This document shows positions 31,179 to 42,064 of a stretch of 64,000 nucleotides of DNA, in pieces. The translations under genes were made by a program, and so were the position numbers. The DNA lies in NCBI GenBank assembly GCA_003833135.1, contig QZLH01000005.1, positions 212,752-276,751 of the forward strand, given 5' to 3'. This DNA is from Oehlia diaphana. Its lineage: Eukaryota > Glomeromycota > Glomeromycetes > Glomerales > Glomeraceae. The stretch's first letter is position 1. Each line of letters opens with the position of its first letter. Below the pieces are notes generated by a model that was not told where the DNA came from, did no database searches, and worked only from the letters and a program-made list of their open reading frames with translations.

Positions 31179-34100
31179 ATGTCGAGTATTGTTAATTCAT
31201 TAATTGAAAAACTTGTACAACATTTAACAAGTACAGTGGTTTGTATACTTTTTAGTTAATAATTTATTTTTACTTTATTCTAGATAAAAAAAAAAATAAT
31301 GTTTGCATTTTACATGTTTAGCCGGGATCAGAAAATTATAAAAAATTTGTAAATAATGTTCATTCAACCTTCAAATACGGTAAATTTGGAAGTGCAGGTC
31401 ACAAAGATATATCACGAAGTTACGAAGGGTATGCAAAATTTAATATAATTAAATCAATTATATTTATTGATTTCTATTTTATTGATCTTTGTTATTCAGT
31501 TTGATAGAAAAATTTCGATTGCACGCACAAGATGAAAAAGCTGATTATTTAGAAAAAATGTTTACTACGTACATAAATCGCCCAGTTCATAAAGGTTCGA
31601 TTCCCGTAAGTTATTCATTCATAAAACTTAACGTGTCATTATACTCTTTTGATTGACATCTTTTTAATTTTTATAGATTCACACGCGTTATGATATTTTG
31701 AATCTTATATTAAACTTGTCAGAATCACCTCTTCGAATCCCATTTAATCCTTCTCTTTTGAAACCAAAGTTATTAAATACCCAATTAAATGTTGAAGATA
31801 TATTTCGCGAAGAACCACTAAAAGGTCCACATTGGGAAATAAAATCTAATTATGTTGATGATGATGATGACGATGATGATTGGGGAAATTTTGATGTACA
31901 AGCATGGATTAGAGAGAGATTGGGTGATCGAGCTGTTAACTTACAAAACTCTCGAAGATCTGTAATTATTAATAATATAATGTAAATGCAAATAAATAAT
32001 GTTGAATATTCAACGCATTAATTTATTATTGATTATAGTCAATACAAAAGAATGTATCAAATTCTGAACACCAAAGTGAAAAAGATGAAGTGTTAGAGTT
32101 TGATATAAACTACGATATTATTCAAAAAATAGAATCGAAACAATATTGGAGAAATGATTTTCATAGTAATCCCGAAATATTTGGTATGAATGGTTTCTTT
32201 TATAATTTTTTTATGGTTAGATTATAAACATATTAAAAAATGTATTCATTTTTAATAGAGACCGAGTTTAATTTTAACGATGCTTGTACCATAGGTAAGG
32301 TAATCTTATATAATTGCAGTAAGCTACTTGTCTTAATTATTTGAAATTTAAATCTTCTTTCATAATTGAAGCTCCCGTACTCGCTAAACATCATAGTCAG
32401 GATGAACGTTATCTATTTTATGATCCAACTCGGGCAAAGTATATAACTGAGCTCGATGCAATACGTGAAGTATTGTTCATGTTATCGGGTAGGCCAAGTT
32501 ATTTGTTTCTTCAGTTAGAGAATGGAAAATTTCAGGTATTAAAATAATATAATCTTATCAATTCGACTTATAATCGTTACTTACACAAATGAACGAAATA
32601 GGTTAAAAGTAACATAATGTTGATGCATTTAACTGAAAGTGGATTCAGAGCTATCTTGGAGTTTTTTTGTGATTATGGAAGTAAATTAGTCAAACTAAGA
32701 ACAATTGCTTCAAAGTAAGAACCATGTTGTTGCTATAATACTAAATTATTTGAAAAAAAAATAATAATTTTCTCTGTAGAATATGTAGAGAATCTTGTGC
32801 TTTATATGGGCAAACAGCGCAAGCATTTGCTGCTTCCATTTTGAAAATGGTCTGGAAGTTTGACAAATTGTTAGCGGATCTTGAACTAGAGTATCAAGTT
32901 GATCGCGCAAAATCTCAAGGTTGTTATATATATATATTTTTATTACGAATTATATTTTGTTATTTAAATTAATCTTTTAATAATTTTTTATTCGAATTGT
33001 TTAGATCAGGCTACATATATTTCTCTTTTGCATCTAAGAAGCAAACTTATGAACCGACTTTACGAGTTTACTGTAATATATAATCTTGTTGGGAAATCTA
33101 TTTTAAACGGTACTTATTATTAGATAAATAATTTAATAGTTGAAGCCTATTAATCATTCTCATATTTTAGATATACCGGAACTTTATTATCAAGAAAATA
33201 CTTTTAAGCAATCCAAGAATACATCAGCAACACCGTCAAAAATTGCTCATGATATTCTTTCGGGATTATATGAAGAGACTTCTACACATCAAACTGTTGG
33301 AAATAATTCAATTTTCATAATGCTTGGAAAACATCTCGATAATTCATTTGCGCCATTTGTTCGCATGATGAATGATTGGATGTGTACGGGAACATGTCAT
33401 GATCCTGCAGATGAGTTTTTCGTGGTCAGGTTTGTAATTAAAAATTTATGAGCTTATTTATTTCACAATCTGTCATTATAAATTAACCTTTCTTTATATA
33501 TCTCAGAACACCGAACATTAATAAAAATTCGTCACAGTATTGGCAGTATATGTATAAGATTCGAGAAGATTCGTTACCAGTTTTCTTGGAACCTTTTGCA
33601 AGGCGCATATTGTTTTCCGGTAAAGCAAGAAATTTGCTAATGTCTTTAAAACTTAAAGAGGTACTTACAAATTCGAATTTCTTGAATTTTCATGTATCGG
33701 CTCATATTAATTATTTAAAATATTCGTTTTAGGAAGAAAAATTGCACAAAATGACTTTTCAATATAATCCAGAGGAATTTGAATTTGATATTGAATCCTT
33801 ATTGTTATTTGATTTGACTAACTTAAGGAAATCAGAAGAGCTCGATTTGTTAAACAATCCCCTTGAAGAAGATTTTATACATGACGAGATGGTTCACATG
33901 GAGAAATATGATGAACATAAAAGTAGTGATAAGAACGACAACATTATTGAAACTGAGCATGTGATCGAGAATTCTGAACAAGAACATAAAGATGATAATG
34001 AGATTATGAAGGATGAAAATGGATACGTTAATCTACCTGAGATAGATAATCTTGCCGATTTAAATGTCATTATTGAAACGTATCCAAAGACAATTTCAGC

Positions 34101-35624
34101 TCTTTTTCCACTTTGGAATAAATCTCAAGTGCAAACTGAACAACATGAACAAATCGATGAGGGGGATCAAAATGTAAATATAGATCCAATGATAAAAATA
34201 TATCCTCTCAGTGAGCGATTCAGGGAAAAGTTTGAGGAATATCTTCATCCAAGGTATATGCGAATAGGACAACAAGTTTATGATGCTTTAGTTGAACAGT
34301 GTCATTTTTGGAGACATTTAAGAGCACTTGCAGGAATTTATTTTATGCAGCAAGGAGAAACAATGCATCGATTAAGTGATGTGCTATTTGATAGAGTTCG
34401 TTCAATTATTTACGTATTTTTTTCGTGTTGCAATTATGCTAAAATTCAAGTATTAAATTTATCTTCTTTTTTATTAGATAGATAAGAAACAGATGTGGTA
34501 TGATTCCTATGTCTTAAACGAAGTAGTTTTAAACACTATCGAGGACTTTAAATGGTTAGATAAGAATTCGGTCAGCGTCTGGGTAGACGACGAAGCAGGT
34601 AAAAAGCCAAATACAAAAACAGTAAGAGTATTCGAAAAAATTGTTTTTGAATATCGAGTAAGTGTTCAAATTATAAACTTTGTTCGTCTTTTCTTATGTT
34701 AGCTAAACTTTCTATTTTAATTTAGCTACCTTGGCCACTTAATAATATTATTCATGGTAATACATTAGAAATGTACAAACGAATATTTATATTTTTGTTG
34801 CAAGTCAAGCGATCAAAATATCTTTTAGAAAGGTTATCTTTTTCTCGAAATCAAGATAATTCTACAGCCATGATACTTTTTTATGGCGTAAGGATGAAGT
34901 TAATATGGTTCTTAAATGCAATATGGGATTATGCTATGAGGACTGTAAGTGATCTTAAAGTTTTATCTTTTTTTTTTTCTTCATACTAAATTAATTTATC
35001 ATTGAAATAATAAAAATTTTTAAGATACTGCTATCGGAAACAGAAATCTTTTATAAGAAGCTTGAACAGGTTTTTGATATTGATGAAATGATTTCCTTAC
35101 ATGGAGACTATATTTTCACTGTTCATGATAGGTGTTTGTTAAATAAAAATGTAGATAACCATTTTTTTTTTAAAAAAAATTTTTTTTTTTTTTTTTTTTT
35201 TTTTAATTATAAAGTTGCTAACAAATCACTTAATTTATAGGCGATTTCGATTCACAATTCTATATTGGATGTCCTGGAACTAACAATACAATTTAGTACA
35301 CTTTATACAAGATATCGTGGTGAGAATGTTTCATTTTATGATCATTCTCGGTACGATAGACAAAGAAGGTTTAAGGATGATAGTTCGGATTCAGAATCCG
35401 ACTCACTATCGATCGATGATGATGATGATCAATTGGATGGAGGAGAAAATGTATCCGAATATATTGTGCCAGCTCAAGTAGACTATGATGATTTTCTTAG
35501 CGGATTAAGTAGGATTGATAATGAATTTAATAGGCATAAAGATTTTATTGGTAATTCAATACAAGCAATTGCTAGAATAGGAGGGTTTTGGTGGTTTGAT
35601 GCTTTGGCATTGGCGTTAGGCTGA
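31179..35624 (+). CDS. Gamma-tubulin complex component 5 (GCP5), 17 exons
   Basis: Subunit of the gamma-tubulin ring complex that nucleates microtubules at the spindle pole body. Proposed exons: 31179-31235 (or 31238), 31322-31428, 31500-31605, 31677-31961, 32039-32183, 32259-32294, 32372-32535, 32602-32714, 32780-32919, 33005-33109, 33171-33429, 33507-33660, 33733-34395, 34478-34657, 34726-34944, 35025-35150, 35241-35624. All phases join, giving about 1080 aa. Introns are short (63-107 bp), GT...AG. GCP5-like features: HTRYDILNLILNLSESP (about 92), an Asp-rich DDDDDDDDWGNFD, the GRIP1 part from REVLFMLSG (about 280) to 560, an acidic linker, and the GRIP2 part from about 740 with LRALAGIYFMQQGETM, LPWPLNNIIHG (839), RMKLIWFLNAIWDYAMR and HDRCLL. 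These match GCP5 better than GCP2/3/4/6. The exon 1 donor is the least certain point. It is the only intron-rich gene in the window. Fission yeast Mod21 is the GCP5-type counterpart. Confidence 0.88.
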
Positions 35625-35715
35625 GGAGGTTTCTATCTAATACAGTAATACTAATTCGAAATTAAAGTAGTTAAGCCATTTGACAACGAAATACAAACGT
35701 TTATTAATAACGGTA

Positions 35716-36945
35716 TCATGTAGCAAAATGTTTTTCTCCATTAATAATTACATATGATAAATTATTAAATTTTCGGAAAAAATCATGAATTCTCACTATT
35801 TCTAATTTATCATTTGTTTTATCCACAATCACCAACCTTCTTAAATTTGGACAAAAAACTTCCAACCATTTTATAATATAATTAAATTTATTAATTTTGA
35901 CCTCAAATAATTCTAAAAATAATAATTCTTCACCCGAAAATTGTAATAGAATCTTTAATATATCTAAATTAAGATAAGAATCTTCAATAATAATAATAGT
36001 GTTTAATTTTTTAAAAGCCAAAGGATAATTTGAATTGATTTCTTGTATAAGTTGATCTTCTTTAATATTTGGAATATAACCAAAATCACAAGCACGAAAT
36101 TTAAGATATTGTAAATTCGAAAAAAGAGCTAAATGATAGATCAAAGAAATATTTTTAGGAAATTGAATATGAATAAATTCAATAAAAGTTACCGTTGATG
36201 TAACAGTTTTTGAAGAATGAAATATTTCCCAATATGTTGGAAATAGTTTAGGTGGAAAGGAAAATGTAATATCAGTTAAATTTTTTTGTGATTGAACAAA
36301 TTGTCTTAAGCTATTAACTAAATCAAAATTATAAAGAGTAAAAAGTTTTAAAGATTTTACATTTAGTATTAAATTTAACAAAATTGAAATATCAGAACAT
36401 CTTTCAATAATTAATGTACGAATTTTTTGAATTTTTTGAATATTTGTAATGGAACCAAAAATATCTGAAATATTAAAATCATCATCATCAGATTCAAAAA
36501 TTTCAAATGTATCAATCTTTGAAGATTTAATAAAAAAAGATTCAATTAATGCTTTACGAATTTGATTTTCTCTTTCTTTAATAATATTCGATACATTACA
36601 GTGATTACACCAATATTTTACGCCCTCATAAATATAATAAAAAAATATATGCCGAATATAAACGGGATAATTAAACATTATTGAGTTTTGATTAAATTTT
36701 GGTTTAATTTCAAGTTCTTCTTGTTGATTTTGAGGTAAAAAAGATAAATAAGTATCTATTAAAGGTTTTAAAGAATTTAAAGGTTTTCGTCCTTCGAATA
36801 CATAAATAAATGGATTTGACCATAATACTGGAATAGACGAATAACTCCATTGTTTATTAACTAATGTACAAGGATATAAAGATTTGTCGTAATTCAAATG
36901 TTTGAATATATTTTGAAGACATAAATCTGGTAAATTATTTGCCAT
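35716..36945 (-). CDS. F-box protein, subfamily 1-like, divergent (409 aa)
   Basis: Predicted SCF substrate receptor. The F-box starts almost at the N-terminus (residues 3-45: NLPDLCLQNIFKHL ... SLYPCTLVNKQWSYSSIPVLWSNPF); the usual WC is WS here. Conserved blocks follow: a YLSFLP.ESKE-like segment (YLSFLPQNQQEEL), MFNYPVYIRHI, and LRR-like segments (IRTLIIERCSDI, LKLFTLYNFDL, LTDITFSF, LQYLKFRACDF, LLFLELFEV, LRRLVIVD). Single exon. It is convergent with GCP5, 91 bp between stop codons, so the transcript ends may overlap. It is the shortest and most diverged F-box gene here; no close partner in the window. Confidence 0.83.
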   Translation of the reverse strand: MANNLPDLCLQNIFKHLNYDKSLYPCTLVNKQWSYSSIPVLWSNPFIYVFEGRKPLNSLKPLIDTYLSFLPQNQQEELEIKPKFNQNSIMFNYPVYIRHIFFYYIYEGVKYWCNHCNVSNIIKERENQIRKALIESFFIKSSKIDTFEIFESDDDDFNISDIFGSITNIQKIQKIRTLIIERCSDISILLNLILNVKSLKLFTLYNFDLVNSLRQFVQSQKNLTDITFSFPPKLFPTYWEIFHSSKTVTSTVTFIEFIHIQFPKNISLIYHLALFSNLQYLKFRACDFGYIPNIKEDQLIQEINSNYPLAFKKLNTIIIIEDSYLNLDILKILLQFSGEELLFLELFEVKINKFNYIIKWLEVFCPNLRRLVIVDKTNDKLEIVRIHDFFRKFNNLSYVIINGEKHFAT

Positions 36946-38254
36946 TTTTTTGAGTAAAAGATGCTAAAACATCAAAATTTATAATATCGTGTCAGCCGAT
37001 CGGAACACAGATAATCAGAGAACATGTCAGCTGCTGTAACTGAAATTAGTTATACACTGTATATGGTAAACGAGTTAATAATTTTTCCTTTCAGTATTCT
37101 TTATTGTTAGTTTCTTTTTATCTACAGTATATGAGTCGGAGAGGATGCAGTCGGCACAGGCGCAGAGCTCTTGCAAAGGTTTACTGACCCAATATAGTGC
37201 ATTCGCGACTTTATTATTTGGAAGGTTGGAGAATTGTCGCGAGCGTGTGGAAAATTAGGGGAGTTTTGAGGATTTTTTGGTTATTTACCTTTTCGTCGTC
37301 ATTGAGGAGAAAATATTTTTCGACCAAGAACAGGTATTAACAAGCAGTGGACGTACCAGAATGCAGTGAAGAAAAGATTTTTAAAAAGGTATGTATTTCT
37401 GGCTCTAATCCACCATTTTCTATTATATAGTCGAATACACAATATTTAAATATATCTGCATTACTTAATAATTCTTTAATAGCATCAAAATTGTGTGATA
37501 ATAAAGAATATATTATATATTATTCTATTCCAACAATATTATTTTGCGGTAAAGAATATGAAGAACTTGTACTGAATCAAGCCTCGTGCTTTTTTTGCAT
37601 TTGATGGTAAAGATGCAGTTGGATTGTAAAAAAGGAGATATAAGCGCTCGAACGAGTAACGTCCATGATAACACACGGAGTATGGTGCCGGTACACTCCC
37701 ATTTTTCTTGGAAATTTTCATATACATTATTTTCCCGTAAAGCAATAACACTTTAAGAGGTAAATCATATCAAATTAGAACATCTTTGAAGTTGAGTATT
37801 TTGAAACAAAAGTTTAAGCGTATAAGGTTAGGTTTTTAAATATGCTGGTAAAGTCGCATGGGTATGAAATTTTATGTTGGCATTACTTGGGTAGTTAAGA
37901 TACTGGTATCTCTGGATTATTTGGTAATTTATATTAGACGGTAATCCATCGATTTTAATGAATGCCGGATGATTCTATTCCATCATTCACATTATTAATA
38001 ATGAACCCTCTAGTGGTGATAGTGATGATGGTGCAGGTCCTTTATAGTTATGTCTTCTTAGAACTACTTCGTATGATAATTTTGCGTATAATCATCGTTG
38101 GCAAGTATGGTTATAAAGCTTCATTCTTATATTTCTTCTTTAATTTGGTTTTGCTTGGGTACTTGGATTAGATGATCTGGAAAAATAGTTTGGGGATGAT
38201 TCCGAAAATGACAACATTGAAATACTTAACAGAAGTTCTCTAATCGATCTTTCG
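36946..38254. other. Intergenic region with coding-like scraps
   Basis: No intact gene. On the minus strand at about 37385-37560 a coding-like scrap reads YSLLSHNFDAIKELLSNAD and KYCVFDYIIENGGLEPE with one stop upstream; identity unknown. On the plus strand, 37950-38230 holds acidic frame pieces (NEPSSGDSDDGAGP; DDSENDNIEILNRSS) separated by stops, perhaps the N-terminal remnant of the LRR pseudogene downstream. 37140-37300 is less AT-rich than its surroundings. Confidence 0.4.
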
Positions 38255-38452
38255 TAAGAATTTTTACAAAAACTCTATGTAATCTTAAAGCTTATCGTTT
38301 TTCATTATAATAAAATTTCAAATACTAATACCGAAAAAAAAAACTTTTATAAGTATCATAGCGAACATGCTTTTATATTGATGAGATGTTGCCCTTACAT
38401 GAATATTATGTTTACGCGAGTGTTTGTTATATTAAAATGTAGGACAATTTGT
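38255..38452 (+). pseudogene. Duplicated fragment of GCP5 (intron 15 to intron 16)
   Basis: Nucleotide match to 34943-35156 in order. GTAATCTTAAAGCTTATC matches the intron 15 start GTGATCTTAAAGTTTTATC. ATAATAAAATTTCAAATACT... and CTTTTATAAG match the exon 16 acceptor region. ATATTGATGAGATGTTGCCC and CTTACATGAATATTATGTTT match the IDEMISLHGDYIF codons, and GTGTTTGTTATATTAAAATG (then TAG) matches the exon 16 end and donor. Frame is lost. Because introns are included, it arose by DNA duplication, not retroposition. Confidence 0.7.
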
Positions 38453-38567
38453 ATTCTTAGGTTGAAAATAACATCAACAATAAGTTGTAAGAAAACGGGA
38501 ATGGTCAATATTAGGAAATATTAATGATCACGAAACCTTTAGAGTGAGATCACTTTCAAATTATCTA

Positions 38568-39342
38568 TTCAGAGGAATCATATCCTAATTTAAGATATCT
38601 CAATTTGTGGGATGCTCAAGCAATAACCGATAAAGGGTTATGTGCAATTGTACAATCATGCCGTAAATTAGAACATCTAAATTTTCTTACTGCAGAAATA
38701 TTACCAATAAATCTTTGTTTGAAATCGCAGAAAATTGCCATGATTTACAAGTGTTTCACTTTGCTGAAGCATGGCGGATTACAGATAAATCTATAAGTTG
38801 CATCTTAAACTCATGCCCAAATTTACGAAAACTTGATATTGCATATAGTAAGGGGGATGTAAAAGATGCTAATACTTTAATGCGGAGATGCTTCAATATA
38901 GAGTATCTCAACTTTTGTGGTGCCATGACTTTGTGGGATGATAGATTAATTATAGCTATCATCAAAAGATCTCTGAATTTAAGACATATATAGATCAGTT
39001 GTAATGATATCACTGATAAGGTTACTGAAGTGCTGGCTCATACTTGTCATAAATTAGAATATCTCGATCTGGTTTGCTGTGCTTTTGTCAGCGAACCATT
39101 AATTTGTAATGTTATACATTCCTGCCCAAAACTTCAGCATCTCAATCTTGGATACTGTAATATTACCAGTACGACTATCAGAGAAATTGCTCACTCATGT
39201 CTCTCTAGATTTGGAAGGATGTGAAAATATTAGCAAAATAGCTATGGACCAGTTAAATCCAAATATTCATATCAAAAATTTTGATAAAAATTACTGTTCT
39301 GATTCGGAATCTTCTAGCTCTGAAATCAAATCAGAGTACTAA
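38568..39342 (+). pseudogene. Leucine-rich repeat (F-box/LRR or AMN1-like) pseudogene
   Basis: Successive cysteine-containing LRRs are readable in shifting frames: YPNLRYLNLWDAQAITDKGL, CAIVQSCRKLEHLNF, (frameshift near 38700) FEIAENCHDLQVFHFAEAWR, ITDKSISCILNSCPNLRKLD, RCFNIEYLNFCGAMTLWDD, RSLNLRHI, an in-frame stop at 38991, TCHKLEYLDLVCCAFVSEP, SCPKLQHLNLGYCNITSTT, REIAHSC, (frameshift near 39205) LDLEGCENISKIAMDQL, ending in an acidic Ser tail. The pattern is that of AMN1 / FBXL-type LRRs, as in SCF receptors. No N-terminal F-box is left that I can see. At least two frameshifts and one stop make it non-functional as read, unless introns explain them. Confidence 0.7.
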
Positions 39343-39674
39343 AGATATCACATTTTTTTTGAGTATCTCTAGCAGATTTACCATTAGACACATATAAGGA
39401 AAACTTTCATAATATTCATTTTAGAGATTACTAGCTGATCAAGCAGAATAGTTTATCGATCTAACTAATCCAGAGTAGTGATCATCAGTTTGGAAGATTT
39501 TTTGCTAAGCCTCACATATACTCCTATGTGATAAAAAAAATATAGATTAGCTAACCTGTTCTAGACATGAACACTAGCTGAATTTTCACAAAATTAAAAT
39601 AATGGTAGTTATTTTCCAGTAAAATAAAACATTTCCACTTGAATTTCTGTATTAACACATCCAGATCATTTTCT

Positions 39675-40107
39675 GCACGTCTGAAATGTGTGCCAGGTTG
39701 ATGGCGCAGTGTGGCGCAATAATTTTTCCAAAAAAATTAGTGAAAATTTTTATTTAAAATAAATTCCTGTACTAGATGTATTTTCATCTGCTCTGCAAAT
39801 TTACTTAAAGAATATATAGGGGTTTAGAAGGCCATTTTCAAGTTATTTAACAAAAACTGTTTTTTTGACAAATCCAATTTTAGAAATAATTGGCAAAGAC
39901 GATAAAATTGATTATTATATATTAAAGTCAAAATCTACTTCCAAAACCTCCTTTCATTTATAAGTGAATTTGTAAAATAGAACAAAATATATACATCTAA
40001 TGTATAAATTTGAAAGCTTTATATTAAAAATAAAATCTTTAACTTAAATTTTTTTGAAATTACTGTGTCACATTGTGCCATCAACTTGGCACACATTTCA
40101 GACGTGC
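39675..40107. mobile_element. Fold-back MITE, 433 bp
   Basis: Terminal inverted repeats start GCACGTCTGAAATGTGTGCC, continue with (A/G)GGTTGATGGC-like sequence on both ends, and stay alignable inward (GTGTGGCGCAATAATTTTT against GTGACACAGTAATTTC), giving an almost complete fold-back. No coding capacity. A clear target-site duplication was not seen. An inner motif (TGTATTTTCATCTGCTCTGC then AAATTTACTTA) is shared with the MITE at 52816-53215. Confidence 0.75.
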
Positions 40108-40833
40108 CTATTGCACTAAAGGTAAGGCTTAACTGTCAGAAGTTTTGAAAATACACTTTTGCATTTTTATTGGCTTCTACTAATTCATTTATTTCCTGAT
40201 CAAAATGACTGATAATATCAAGAATATTCTGAATTATGCTTATATCCTTTTCCAAATATAAAAGCATATTCCAAGTGACATTTTCCCATATATTTTTCCT
40301 TAAAATCATGTATATTATTATATAATATAATAAGAACAGGATGGCAATTCATATCAAGACCTTCCCATATATCTATTAATTTCCTTACCAAATCAAATAA
40401 CAGTTCAAACAAATCTTTAAGTGTTTTTCTTTTTTGCTTTGATTCAATACTGTTTGATTTCTACTCTCAATAGATCCTTTTCTCAGGTCTAAAAATATAC
40501 TGAATTTTTTTTAAATAACTATTATATCTTTCTTCTTACATAAAAACACTTTATATAATTAAGCTTCATTTTTATCAGAACTAATATTAGTATTGCTTGT
40601 TATGATTGTATTTACTTCTGGTTAACATACATTCAATTTAGAATCCAGAATAGTGTTCATTAGCCTGGGGTAGTGATTGTCAGCTCAGAAGATTTTGCTA
40701 GGATATAATGTATATACTTATATATGACAAAAATAGGTAAATCACATAATAAATCTGTATGATATAAATTTTGCATATATAGAAAAAAAAGCTATGCATG
40801 TTAACTAATACTTTATTTTTTATTAAATATAAT
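40108..40833. other. AT-rich intergenic stretch
   Basis: Nothing supported; short hydrophobic open frames only (for example minus 40218-40412, which contains no recognisable domain). Confidence 0.45.
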
Positions 40834-41577
40834 AGATCTATTAGCAAAATATCAGATGATGAGATAGATGAGGCCTATAATAAATTTATTAAAGAATATG
40901 GAAAGAAGTATAAATGGGGTAATAAAGGAATTTTCAAATTTATATCAAAGTGGAAAGACTGAAAAGATTTTTTTTGCAAAATCAAAATCTATTGGAAGAT
41001 AAAGGCAATTAGGCATTGGAAAAAAAAAATATTTAAGAAATTTGTATATAGTCTGCCTAATATAAGAAATTTAGCATTATTATTCCATCATTTCCATGTA
41101 TTTATATAAGCTAATGCTTTTATTTTACCTCTCACAAATTTTAAGTTTAATAGAATTACCATATAATGCTGATAAACTTCAATAGAAAATATGGCCAGGT
41201 GGTATAAATACAGATGAGAATAAAGTAAAAAATAATGCAAATGAGGTTAATAAGTTTTGGTGTGAATCATTGCTTTAAGATGAAGATTTGATAGCAGATT
41301 ATTATTTAAAGATAAAGAGATGTAACGATATTATCAAGCTTTGTAAAAATCATCTTAGAGAAGTAATCTATAAAGAATTGTCACCAAAAAGTTAAAGATA
41401 TATTGCAAGATTTAAATGTTATTATGATTATGATCTTGATCCTGATAAAATAATAAAAATACTTATTCAAACTAAAAAGAAAAATGTGACTGATTTTATT
41501 ATTGCATTTAGTAATTATCTTAGTCAGACTAGTAATATTCAGATTTTAACCCAATCTGGAATCTGGATTCTCTAATA
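40834..41577 (+). pseudogene. Decayed ORF of unknown family
   Basis: A coding-like frame persists with in-frame stops: RSISKISDDEIDEAYNKF..., KEYGKKYKWGNKGIFKFISK, a degraded middle part, then DENKVKNNANEVNKFWCESL, stop, DEDLIADYYLKIKRCNDIIK, LCKNHLREVIYKELSPKS, stop, RYIARFKCYYDYDLDPDKII, ILIQTKKKNVTDFIIAFSNY. The last 120 codons keep a single frame with two stops, which suggests recent inactivation. Rich in Lys, Asp and Asn; I do not recognise it. It sits among transposon relics and may be a transposon-borne gene. Confidence 0.45.
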
Positions 41578-42064
41578 ATAATTTTATTTTTGCTTTTCTT
41601 AATCTAGAATTATTAACAAGACCCTCTATAGCAGGGTAGTACTTTATCGATCTAACTAGTCTGTCTTATAAAAAATATGCATACTGTTTATATACTGTAT
41701 ATTCGCATCTTTAATACTATTTGCAATTTTATATACTGCATATCAGTATTATAACTGTTCGCAAAATGCTAATAATAAAAAATATAATAATATATATATA
41801 CGGTGAGTAGACTGTATGATACAGTATTTTAATTTATACATTTTTAATATAACTATATAAACATATTTCTACTATATATTGGTATTTTGTATACTGTTCA
41901 CAAAATATGGATACGATATATTAAATTTATATGTTTATAATGTATTATTTATTTCTGCTATAAATATGATATATTAAATCATATGTTTATAATGTATTTT
42001 ACTGCAAAAAATGGATATAGTATATTAAAATCCTTATATTCTACTACTTAATCTACTATTGATT
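41578..42064. other. AT-rich stretch with short internal repeats
   Basis: Repeats of TATATGTTTATAATGTAT and GATATATTAAAT about 60 bp apart, and several TATACTGTATA-like words. No coding potential. Confidence 0.5.

Noticed and set aside
31593..31604. tRNA B-box-like word GGTTCGATTCCC
   Set aside because: It lies inside GCP5 exon 3 (codons for KGSIP), directly before a good splice donor, and no tRNA cloverleaf can be drawn around it.
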